This document shows, piece after piece, positions 8,423 to 15,200 of a DNA stretch of 64,000 bases (within the stretch, counting starts at the first letter, position 1; every line of letters begins with the position of its first letter). Both the position numbers and the translations under genes were made by a program. Below the pieces are notes generated by a model, which had not been told where the DNA came from, searched no databases, and was given only the letters and a program-made list of their open reading frames with translations. The DNA comes from Mariniphaga sp041684965 (lineage in GTDB: Bacteria > Bacteroidota > Bacteroidia > Bacteroidales > Prolixibacteraceae), in assembly GCA_041684965.1 (NCBI GenBank), contig JAWLGR010000014.1, positions 1-64,000 on the forward strand, given 5' to 3'.

Positions 8423-9769
8423 TTTATTTACGAAAACGTAATTCGCAATTTCTTTTCCCATCTTGTCTCCTGCAATATTATCGTTTCGGAAATTATGACC
8501 TACATATATCCTGGAAAGGGCCATGTCATCGGCTAGTTGTGAGAAGCTTATATAACTTCTCTCAACTCCAGGCAAAGTATAACTTCCTACAGTAAATGAT
8601 TTTTTATCCGTTCCGAAGAACATTTTACAAATTTCAACTCCTGCTTTACCGGCAGCAGCATAACCAGACGGATATGGTGGTAAGGGCGGAATTGCCCTGC
8701 CTGCGGTGACAGCATTCCATGAAATGTCACCATCGGTATCGCTGTTGCCATCAATTGCCCCATCTCTAATTGCAGTTATCGGCCTCCAAAAATTATAATG
8801 AAAACCAGCATTGAATGTGCAAATGAGTGCATCTGCAGTAGCCATCTGCGTCAAAGCAAATAAACGGGCAGTCTCCCAACCATTTAATTCTTCACTTACA
8901 GCAATGTCCTTTGTCATCCTGTTTATCATGCCTGGCATGTTATCGGTAAAAAATATGCCCATTGCTGTTTGTTCAGGTGTTCTTACTGCACTGGTATTGC
9001 TTCCAATGATTTTCACTTCATTATAATCTGCAGTATATTCTGGTGAGTTAATTGCAAAAGGAGGCGCTGAACGAAACTGATCTCCGGATAAAATTCCAAA
9101 AGGAGTTGTCGTGCCCCATTTTGCTCCAAAAACCGCGTTTGCCGGCCAGGCAGGACCAGGATTGGACCAGGGCAGGTAAGAACGATATTCCCCTGGCGGC
9201 GTTCCCTGAGGATAGACTTCAAATACCGGCAAAACATCATTTTGTCTTTTTGCAAGCATAGCCAAAGCAGCCTCCTGCCCAATGTGAATTCCTTCAGTTT
9301 TTAGTTCAGAATCTTCAATTGCTGACAAACAGGTAGCTAAAAGATCATCGGCACTTGATTGTGCAGGTGGATATACCTTCACTAATACGTCATGTGCGGC
9401 TTGAGCCACAGCTGCATCAGCAACCGGATCAATCGTTTTTTTCGAAACTTCTTTTCCGTCATTCCAACTATTGTCCATTGCATAAGTTGCATATTTGGGG
9501 ACAACATTGTTTAACGCATCATGCATTGCCAGTGTTACCATAGCATAAATCCTGGATTCAACGGGTGGTGGCATCTTTGCATCAATCGCAAGACTTAAAG
9601 CTTCATTCCATTTTATAACCATCGTATTATCATACGATTTAATCATGCCGTTATTGGCTCTTTTGAGTTCGACTGATTCAATGAAAGGCTCTGTTTCATT
9701 TTTTTCGCAAGAAAACATTGCGAACAGCACAATTAAAGTGCTACCTAATACTTTTAATTTTCTTTTCAT
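8405..9769 (-). CDS. Vanadium haloperoxidase/PAP2-like lipoprotein with substituted active site
   Basis: 454 residues with a lipoprotein signal (lipid Cys21 after LIVLFAMFS). The fold match is clear: HYNFWRPITAIR (324-335), PPLPPYPSGYAAAGKAG, and SRIYVGHNFRND (419-430) correspond to the three vanadate/phosphate motifs of bacterial haloperoxidases. Three key positions differ: the motif-1 Lys (seven before Arg329) is Gly322, the PSGH catalytic His is Tyr370, and the His six residues after Arg420 is Asn426, with a His one place earlier. Haloperoxidase or phosphatase activity is thus doubtful. It may bind rather than turn over its ligand. It follows the propeller gene by 61 nt. Confidence 0.85.
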   Translation of the reverse strand: MKRKLKVLGSTLIVLFAMFSCEKNETEPFIESVELKRANNGMIKSYDNTMVIKWNEALSLAIDAKMPPPVESRIYAMVTLAMHDALNNVVPKYATYAMDNSWNDGKEVSKKTIDPVADAAVAQAAHDVLVKVYPPAQSSADDLLATCLSAIEDSELKTEGIHIGQEAALAMLAKRQNDVLPVFEVYPQGTPPGEYRSYLPWSNPGPAWPANAVFGAKWGTTTPFGILSGDQFRSAPPFAINSPEYTADYNEVKIIGSNTSAVRTPEQTAMGIFFTDNMPGMINRMTKDIAVSEELNGWETARLFALTQMATADALICTFNAGFHYNFWRPITAIRDGAIDGNSDTDGDISWNAVTAGRAIPPLPPYPSGYAAAGKAGVEICKMFFGTDKKSFTVGSYTLPGVERSYISFSQLADDMALSRIYVGHNFRNDNIAGDKMGKEIANYVFVNKLQKLK

Positions 9770-9830
9770 GATTGTGAGTTTTTAAATAAAGTATTTTACT
9801 ACATTTCAAGTAGTAGATTATTATGACTAT

Positions 9831-11117
9831 CTATTCTCCTTTAATAAATTTTTTTGCAATAACATTTTCATTTGTCACCGCACGAATAGTATAAATCCCG
9901 CCAGGTATATGAGAAATATCTACCTTAGTTATTATTCCGTGAATTACAGAATTCTTTAAAACAGCTCCGGCAGAGTTGTATATCTCTATAGTTCCGGATT
10001 CCAAGCCCTCAATTGTTATTAGGTTCTTTGCCGGATTTGGATAAACGTTAAAGTCATTTGAATTAACAGATATATCATCATTTAAGCCGGTGTTAATCTG
10101 ATAATCTTTGAATTCCACAACACCTGTGCCCCCTGTTCCAAGCCAAATCGTTCCCTTTTTATCAATAATTATTACTCTGATGTGCATATCTGGCAAATCT
10201 GAATTTGCCCTATTATATACTGTCCAGTTACTCCCATCAAATTTTACTAGCGCCGACATTCCGAACCATTTGTTTCCTTGCACATCAATAGCGCAAGACG
10301 TAACATTATGGCGGGGCAATCCGGGACTATTGTTATTATTGTAATAATACCATGTCTCATTGTCAAATTTTATTACGCCTCCATGGAGATCCGAATCTTC
10401 CGCTGTTCCCATCCATTTGTTACCTTCTGCATCTATTACCATGGATTGGACCGATCCATACCAAGTCCAGGCTGATTCAAAATCTGGAATATCTATAGAT
10501 GTCCATTGGCTGGCATCAAACTTAAATAATTTCATACCGGATTTTACCCATATGTTTCCAACCATATCAATCTCAATCAAGCCGATATAGTCCAAGGATA
10601 AGCCAGTAGTAGCACTGTTGTATATGGTCCAGTTCGTATCGTCAAATTTTACGATTCCTTCACCGTTAGTACCGATCCATTTATTTCCTAATGCATCAAT
10701 TGTAATATCCGTGATACCGGCATATGGCAACCCGGAATTCGAGTTGTTATAAACGGTCCAGTCCGCATTGTCAAATTTCACCAGTTCACTCTTTACATTA
10801 AAATTAAGATCAACTGTTCCAATCCATATATTATTTTGGGCATCTGTGGCAATTGATTTTATGTAATTACCTGATAATCCCGAGTTCGATTGATTATAAA
10901 CAGTCCAGTTGGTATCATCGAATTTTACGACTTCCCCGTTATATGTACCGAACCATTTATTGCCCTGCGCGTCAATCGCCATTGATGTAATTTCGTTATG
11001 AGGCAGGCCGGAATTGTTGGTATTAAAAATCCGAACTTGCTGACCTACTGATTGCAGCGGATATAAACTACACAAAAGAATCAGGAACAAATTGATTCTT
11101 AATAGTAATTTTTTCAT
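9831..11117 (-). CDS. Secreted beta-propeller (Reg_prop) protein with T9SS sorting domain
   Basis: I prefer the ATG at 11117, which puts a signal peptide (MKKLLLRINLFLILLCSLYP) at the N-terminus; an in-frame ATG at 11198 would add 27 residues. The body has about eight repeats built on KWFGT/KWIGT-type motifs with VKFDDTNWTVYN between them, the two-component-regulator propeller repeat that forms the sensor of hybrid kinases in this phylum. Here no transmembrane or kinase part follows; instead the last ~75 residues (FNVYPNPAKNLITIEG ... GGIYTIRA ... KKFIKGE) are a type A T9SS sorting domain. It is therefore exported and probably surface-attached. Ligand unknown. It lies between the LuxR-type regulator and the haloperoxidase-like gene. 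Confidence 0.85.
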   Translation of the reverse strand: MKKLLLRINLFLILLCSLYPLQSVGQQVRIFNTNNSGLPHNEITSMAIDAQGNKWFGTYNGEVVKFDDTNWTVYNQSNSGLSGNYIKSIATDAQNNIWIGTVDLNFNVKSELVKFDNADWTVYNNSNSGLPYAGITDITIDALGNKWIGTNGEGIVKFDDTNWTIYNSATTGLSLDYIGLIEIDMVGNIWVKSGMKLFKFDASQWTSIDIPDFESAWTWYGSVQSMVIDAEGNKWMGTAEDSDLHGGVIKFDNETWYYYNNNNSPGLPRHNVTSCAIDVQGNKWFGMSALVKFDGSNWTVYNRANSDLPDMHIRVIIIDKKGTIWLGTGGTGVVEFKDYQINTGLNDDISVNSNDFNVYPNPAKNLITIEGLESGTIEIYNSAGAVLKNSVIHGIITKVDISHIPGGIYTIRAVTNENVIAKKFIKGE

Positions 11118-11280
11118 TTTCTGTTGTCCGGATTCCGAAGCAATCGTAAACTTCATATAATCCTGACTTCTACGCCTAAGTATAAAATTCCTTTTCATGA
11201 TTGTGATATTTAAGATTTCATGTTAATAATAAAAGACCTATTTGTATGATATAAAATTAAATCAAAGAATTGATGAAGTC

Positions 11281-11300
11281 AATACCCGATATCGGGTATT
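11281..11300. promoter_or_regulatory. Perfect 20-bp palindrome upstream of the propeller gene
   Basis: AATACCCGATATCGGGTATT equals its own reverse complement with no spacer. It lies between the stop of the LuxR-type gene (11334) and the start region of the propeller gene. A zero-loop palindrome suits a dimeric protein site better than a terminator for the minus-strand gene, because no T-run follows on that strand; on the plus strand TTTTTCT follows. An operator for the adjacent regulator is possible. Confidence 0.35.
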
Positions 11301-11333
11301 TTTCTCAAAAGCTAAGAAGTAACAGGAAATGAA

Positions 11334-12056
11334 TCAGATGAGGTTAAATACCTGTGCAAAATGGGTGCAGTCGTAATTGGTTTTACAACCCAGTTTGCGT
11401 TTTATGTTTTTACGGTGTGTCGCAACGGTTTCAACCGAAATAAAAAGTTCTTTGGAAATCGCATCATTTTTAAAGCCAAGAGCAAAAAATTTCAGCAGTT
11501 CTTTTTCCCTTTTAGTAAGTGAATCGAATAGATGGATATGCTCATGCATGAAATTATTTTCACTTATTATCCTTTGCGCTTTTTGGGCCATCTCAAGCAA
11601 CGAATTGATAGGTATTGACATCCCGATTAAAAGTTTAGGATGTCCTTCATTATCTCTTAACAAAACCTTACAACCGGTAATAAACCAGGTATAATTGATT
11701 TGCTGGGGCGGCCTGACTTCCTGGAAAAGCGAAATAATCTCTTCATTATTGGTTCGTCGCAGTAATTCGAATATTTTAGGCGTATATTCAACAGAATCTT
11801 CCGGATTCAATATACTTGTATGATAGTTTACACCCATTTTCTGGATTTCGTCGATTGTCATTCCTAAAAAATCCAGGCCTCTTTTTGACATGTATCTTAA
11901 ACTAAAATCTTCTGCATTAAAAATTATAATAACACCTGGCATGTCATCTTCGATAGCAGCTATTTCAGAAATCTTTTTTTTGATAAGCTTATTGATTGAT
12001 TCATTCGAGTCATCCATTTTTAGTGTGTTTAATTTTATTGTGCCAATTTCATACAT
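11334..12056 (-). CDS. PAS-domain LuxR-family transcriptional regulator
   Basis: 240 residues. Residues ~35-170 look like a PAS domain (GVIIIFNAEDFSLRYMSKRGLDFLGMTIDEI and later NYTWFITGCKVLLRDNEGHP). The C-terminus is a LuxR/GerE helix-turn-helix: SLTKREKELLKFFALGFKNDAISKEL and SVETVATHRKNIKRKLG. No receiver domain is present, so it probably senses a small molecule or redox signal directly. Another ATG 14 codons in is an alternative start. The same-strand propeller and haloperoxidase-like genes downstream are plausible targets. Confidence 0.85.
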   Translation of the reverse strand: MYEIGTIKLNTLKMDDSNESINKLIKKKISEIAAIEDDMPGVIIIFNAEDFSLRYMSKRGLDFLGMTIDEIQKMGVNYHTSILNPEDSVEYTPKIFELLRRTNNEEIISLFQEVRPPQQINYTWFITGCKVLLRDNEGHPKLLIGMSIPINSLLEMAQKAQRIISENNFMHEHIHLFDSLTKREKELLKFFALGFKNDAISKELFISVETVATHRKNIKRKLGCKTNYDCTHFAQVFNLI

Positions 12057-12122
12057 TAAAATTACAACGTTTTTTTTTGATTTTGTCCGGAGTAATTAAT
12101 TTTTATTTGCAGCAAATTTTTG

Positions 12123-12523
12123 TCAATTGATAAACTGAAAAACAAGAACTTTAAATGTTGTAATAGCTTTTAAATCAATATAATATTGACTAATCGTACT
12201 TAATAAATCAGCTTTTCGGCTGTATTTTACATTTTTTGAGAAGGGATTTTCTGTGGTGTATGTAGAAAATGCCACTGAAAAAATGAGAAGAAAGAGTGAC
12301 CAGATTGGTTTGCCCTTTTTAATATTATGAGCCTCCAATACACCAACAGGTTCTCTGTTTACAAAAAGTATATAATCTGCTGGTCCGGTACTGGTAGGAT
12401 ATTCACGAACAGTCACTCCCAACGCAGCACCAGGATTAATGTCTTTTAAATCATGTATCTGCCAGCCTGCCTGCACGAGCATCTGATCTATTTTCTTTTT
12501 GGCATCTGCTCAGGTGAGGTCAT
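12123..12523 (-). pseudogene. hsdR: 5' remnant of a type I restriction endonuclease gene (hsdR)
   Basis: The start MTSPEQ is followed by a frameshift and then ADAKKKIDQMLVQAGWQIHDLKDINPGAALGVTVREYP and GPADYILFVNREPVGVLEA, the N-terminus of HsdR with its PD-(E/D)XK nuclease entry. The catalytic E-A-K triplet reads EAH. After that point the family match stops, and the remaining ~65 residues have no HsdR similarity. Only about 60 of the usual ~900 or more residues remain, and no hsdS/hsdM is nearby. Confidence 0.8.
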
Positions 12524-12583
12524 AGGTTTGTTTTTGAACAGCTAAAAAAAATATGTTATAGTAAACAGGAAATTAATATCAAG

Positions 12584-12745
12584 AGGTTCCGATGCTGGAG
12601 AATTGCAGAATATTACAAAAAAGCGGATGGAAAGACCAAAAAGAAGATTTTAGGTTGTATCTTTTCCGGAAAACTGGTTTTGAAAAAAAATAAAGTTGCA
12701 ACCTATGAATTCACAAAACCGATACAGGTACTTCTCAATGCTTGA
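12584..12745 (+). pseudogene. C-terminal remnant of a serine recombinase
   Basis: The frame reads EYYKKADGKTKKKILGCIFSGKLVLKKNKVATYEFTKP and ends IQVLLNA before a TGA. This is the typical tail of the resolvase/invertase-type recombinases found in Bacteroidota mobile elements (KKKILGSIFPEKL-like segment). Catalytic and zinc-ribbon domains are absent. It lies between the hsdR remnant and the intact toxin-antitoxin pair and supports the view that this island came by site-specific recombination. Confidence 0.7.
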
Positions 12746-12795
12746 AACTATTTACTATATTTGTACCAGATTCGGTACATATAAGATGTTTTGAA

Positions 12796-13056
12796 ATGGC
12801 AATAATTCAGACAACGAGCAGACAATTCAGGGATAAACAAAAAGACTTTTTTGAGTTGGCGGATAAAGGTGAAAGGGTAATAATCAGGAGGGGCAAAAAA
12901 CAAGCTTATCTTTTGACTCCAATTGATGACGAAGATATATATTTTACCCCGGCTATGCTTGATAAAATCAACAGGTCAATAGAACAAGTGAAAGAAGGGA
13001 AGGTTACTAAGATAGAAACGGAAGAAGAATTAAATCTATTTCTAGACAATCTATGA
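12796..13056 (+). CDS. YefM/Phd-family antitoxin
   Basis: 86 residues from the ATG at 12796 (upstream TTG codons in frame are less likely). MAIIQTTSRQFRDKQKDFFELADKGERVIIRRGKKQAYLLTPI is the YefM/Phd N-terminal DNA-binding fold; the acidic C-terminus (EQVKEGKVTKIETEEELNLFL) would cover the toxin. The gene overlaps the toxin start by ATGA, the usual coupled order antitoxin then toxin. It presumably represses its own promoter. It belongs to a subfamily different from the broken antitoxin at 8018, which has a QET-type C-terminus. Confidence 0.88.
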   Translation: MAIIQTTSRQFRDKQKDFFELADKGERVIIRRGKKQAYLLTPIDDEDIYFTPAMLDKINRSIEQVKEGKVTKIETEEELNLFLDNL

Positions 13057-13328
13057 TCTACACCTTACATTTTACCGATGAAGCTAAAAAGGACCTTGCC
13101 GGATTAAAGAAAAATGAACCCGCTGCATTCAAAAAAGCAAAAGAATTATTAGCAGAACTACAGCAGCATCCTAAAACAGGAACCGGAAAACCGGAGCCAC
13201 TGGGTCATGGATATAAAGGGTTCTTTTCCCGAAGAATTACCAAAAAGCACCGACTTGTATATTCCATCGATGATGAAAAAATAATTGTTCTTATTGTTGC
13301 TGCATCAGGTCATTATCAGGATAAATAA
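13053..13328 (+). CDS. YoeB/RelE-family ribosome-dependent mRNA endonuclease toxin
   Basis: 91 residues: YTLHFTDEAKKDLAGLKKNEPAAFKKAKELLAEL, then TGTGKPEPLGHGYKGFFSRRITKKHRLVYSIDDEKI and a closing GHYQDK. The Glu/Arg/His/Tyr pattern of YoeB (E near KPEP, SRRI, HRLVY, C-terminal HY) is intact. YoeB cleaves mRNA at the ribosomal A site. Four-base overlap with the antitoxin. Its stop is 33 nt before the tRNA-Asn terminator on the opposite strand, so the two transcripts converge there. Confidence 0.9.
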   Translation: MIYTLHFTDEAKKDLAGLKKNEPAAFKKAKELLAELQQHPKTGTGKPEPLGHGYKGFFSRRITKKHRLVYSIDDEKIIVLIVAASGHYQDK

Positions 13329-13360
13329 TTTTCATTATAAATCCACAACTTCCAATTCTC

Positions 13361-13399
13361 AAAAAAAAAAAGCGTTACATGAATTTCTCATATAACGCT
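13361..13399 (-). terminator. Rho-independent terminator of tRNA-Asn
   Basis: On the minus strand a hairpin with 12-bp arms (one G·T pair, 5-nt loop) at 13371-13399 is followed by ten T. It starts 18 nt after the tRNA-Asn 3' end. Two further copies at about 1.9 and 7.9 kb show that this unit has been duplicated. Confidence 0.85.
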
Positions 13400-13417
13400 A
13401 ATACTTTTATATAGGTG

Positions 13418-13491
13418 CTCCCCAGGTAGGACTTGAACCTACGACCTACGGATTAACAGTCCGCCGCTCTAACCAACTGAGCTACTAGGGA
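13418..13491 (-). tRNA. tRNA-Asn(GTT)
   Basis: 74 nt on the minus strand. Acceptor TCCCTAG pairs with CTGGGGA (one G·T), discriminator G; D-arm CTCAGTTGGTTAGAG; anticodon stem GCGGA/TCCGT closes the loop CTGTTAA with anticodon GTT; T-arm carries GGTTCAAGTCC. No CCA is encoded. The predicted promoter lies beyond the four tandem 55-bp copies of the tRNA 5' half, which should thus be part of the primary transcript and be removed by RNase P. Confidence 0.95.
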
Positions 13492-13711
13492 ATATTTCTT
13501 CTCCCACTCTAACCTCCCGATAGCAATCGGGATGAGCTACTAGGGAATATTACTTCTCCCACTCTAACCTCCCGATAGCAATCGGGATGAGCTACCAGGG
13601 AATATTACTTCTCCCACTCTAACCTCCCGATAGCAATCGGGATGAGCTACTAGGGAATATTTCTTCTCCCACTCTAACCTCCCGATAGCAATCGGGATGA
13701 GCTACCAGGGA
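13492..13711. repeat. Four tandem 55-bp repeats derived from the tRNA-Asn 5' half
   Basis: Four units of exactly 55 bp (13492-13546, 13547-13601, 13602-13656, 13657-13711) with only a few substitutions. Read on the tRNA strand each unit has TCCCTAGTAGCTCA, identical to the tRNA 5' end through the D-stem, then the 18-nt palindrome TCCCGATTGCTATCGGGA in place of part of the D-loop, then GGTTAGAG (the 3' side of the D-arm), then a GGGAGAAG-containing spacer. The array lies between the presumed promoter and the mature tRNA. Confidence 0.9.
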
Positions 13712-13775
13712 ATATGTGGTGTTCTTTACAGAACTTGAATATTTTCAGAACGCCTGCTTTTTTTCTAAAGCGTTG

Positions 13776-13783
13776 CAAAAATA
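13776..13783 (-). promoter_or_regulatory. -7 promoter element for tRNA-Asn
   Basis: TATTTTTG on the minus strand fits TAnnTTTG. A weak T-rich stretch stands at the -33 spacing. Transcription would begin near 13769 and cross all four 55-bp repeats before reaching the tRNA. Confidence 0.5.
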
Positions 13784-13831
13784 ACAGCTTTTCGGGAAAG
13801 AAAAAATTTTTTTAAAAGAACTTTACTTTTT

Positions 13832-14761
13832 TTAAAACAACTTTTTCCGCTTAACCAGATAGGCCAGCAGTACCTCCTTGAAATCCTTGTTGATATCGGC
13901 TTCAGCCAGATCAATCTTATATTGGCCACACTTTACCTTTAAATCGTTAAAATAACTGCTAACAGTCGATACATAATGGTCCTTTACTTCCCAGGGATTG
14001 AATTTTACAGCCTGACCGCTTTCCAGATCAACAAATTTATAGGGTCGGTTATTATACTGAAATTCCCGTTCCTGTTTGTGATCAGTAACATGAAACAGCA
14101 ACACTTCGTGCTTATTGTACCTTAAATGCTGAAGTGCTGAAAATAATTCTTCGGTTTTCTGGCTGTCGATCATGTCGCTGAAGATTACTACCAATGAGCG
14201 TTTGTGTATACTCTCGGCAATCTGGTGAAGTACATCGGTGGTGTTGGTTGTTTTTCGCAGCTGTGCATTTTCAGGTTTTATCAACTCCGACAGCTTGCCA
14301 TACATTAGTTCAGCATTTACCGATGAGAGGCGGGGAGAGGTGTGAAACTCAACTTCATCCGAGAAAAGTGTCAGGCCTACAGCATCACGCTGCTTGCGCA
14401 GCAGGTAAATAAGTGCTGCAGCTGTGTATACCGAAAAAGCCAACTTGTTTTCAAGGTGTTTTTTCCCTTTAAAATAGGGAAACAGCATAGAAGATGAGGT
14501 ATCAATTACCAACTGGCAACGCAGGTTGGTTTCTTCTTCATACTGCTTCACAAAGAGTTTGTCAGTCCGGGCATACAGCTTCCAGTCGATGTGTTTTGTA
14601 GATTCCCCCTGGTTGTACGCACGGTGTTCAGCAAATTCAACCGAGAATCCATGAAAAGGGCTCCTGTGCAGCCCGGTAATGAATCCTTCGACCACTTCCC
14701 GGGCAATCATACCCAGGTTATCAAACTGATGAAATTGTTCAATGTCAAAAATATTCTTCAA
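13832..14761 (-). CDS. DUF58 domain protein (MoxR-associated vWA-like)
   Basis: 309 residues with the DUF58 core GESTKHIDWKLYARTDKLFVKQYEEETNLRCQLVIDTSSSM. The DTSSSM segment is a MIDAS-like von Willebrand A motif (DxSxS). Such proteins usually work with MoxR AAA+ ATPases and membrane vWA proteins in envelope or redox-enzyme maturation, but no moxR is in this window, so the pathway is unknown. Cytoplasmic by lack of a signal. It follows trxA on the same strand, separated by a hairpin at 14784-14811. Confidence 0.9.
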   Translation of the reverse strand: MKNIFDIEQFHQFDNLGMIAREVVEGFITGLHRSPFHGFSVEFAEHRAYNQGESTKHIDWKLYARTDKLFVKQYEEETNLRCQLVIDTSSSMLFPYFKGKKHLENKLAFSVYTAAALIYLLRKQRDAVGLTLFSDEVEFHTSPRLSSVNAELMYGKLSELIKPENAQLRKTTNTTDVLHQIAESIHKRSLVVIFSDMIDSQKTEELFSALQHLRYNKHEVLLFHVTDHKQEREFQYNNRPYKFVDLESGQAVKFNPWEVKDHYVSTVSSYFNDLKVKCGQYKIDLAEADINKDFKEVLLAYLVKRKKLF

Positions 14762-14783
14762 ATCCTTTATTTATAAATGCAAC

Positions 14784-14811
14784 GGACAGCTTCTGGATGT
14801 TGAAGCTGTCC
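14784..14811 (-). terminator. Hairpin between trxA and the DUF58 gene
   Basis: GGACAGCTTC and GAAGCTGTCC form a 10-bp stem around an 8-nt loop, about 28 nt after the trxA stop. No T-run follows on the minus strand, so it may be an attenuator or an mRNA-stabilising hairpin rather than a full terminator. Confidence 0.5.
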
Positions 14812-14838
14812 TGTTATATTTCAGAAACGCAGTTTACT

Positions 14839-15156
14839 TTATAACAAGGCATCAAGTTTTGAGGTGAACGCCTGTTTTGGGGCTGCACCAACCTGCTTAT
14901 CTGCCACTTCGCCGTTCTTAACGAAAAGGACGGTAGGGATATTACGGATACCGTATTTTTGGGCCACACCCGGATTGGAATCTACATCTACTTTCCCAAT
15001 TACAGCTTTCCCCTCATATTCTTGCGACATCTCTTCCACAATAGGTGCAATCATACGGCAGGGACCGCACCAGACAGCCCAGAAATCAATCATTACAGGC
15101 TTCTCCGAATTTACTACCAATTGTTCGAAATTGGCATCGGTTATTTCTATTGCCAT
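14839..15156 (-). CDS. trxA: Thioredoxin
   Basis: 105 residues, standard for thioredoxin. The active site is WCGPC (Cys30, Cys33) within DFWAVWCGPCRM; the cis-proline lies in IRNIPTVLF, and KVDVDSNPGVAQKYGI is typical. It has no signal, so it acts in the cytoplasm as a general protein disulfide reductase fed by thioredoxin reductase. Its start is 44 nt after the dnaE stop on the same strand, a neighbourhood that suggests shared transcription. Confidence 0.97.
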   Translation of the reverse strand: MAIEITDANFEQLVVNSEKPVMIDFWAVWCGPCRMIAPIVEEMSQEYEGKAVIGKVDVDSNPGVAQKYGIRNIPTVLFVKNGEVADKQVGAAPKQAFTSKLDALL

Positions 15157-15200
15157 AATTTTTATTTTTTAATGTTAATATATTTGTTCTGCAAAACTAG

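Noticed and set aside
1880..13423. An integron-like cassette array (toxin-antitoxin and GNAT genes each ending in a repeated hairpin)
   Set aside because: The repeated element is the tRNA-Asn terminator and tRNA tip; it lacks the paired core sites of attC, and no tyrosine integrase of the IntI type is seen.
13492..13711. A CRISPR-like array next to the tRNA
   Set aside because: The 55-bp units are contiguous with no unique spacers, and each contains tRNA sequence. No cas gene is present.
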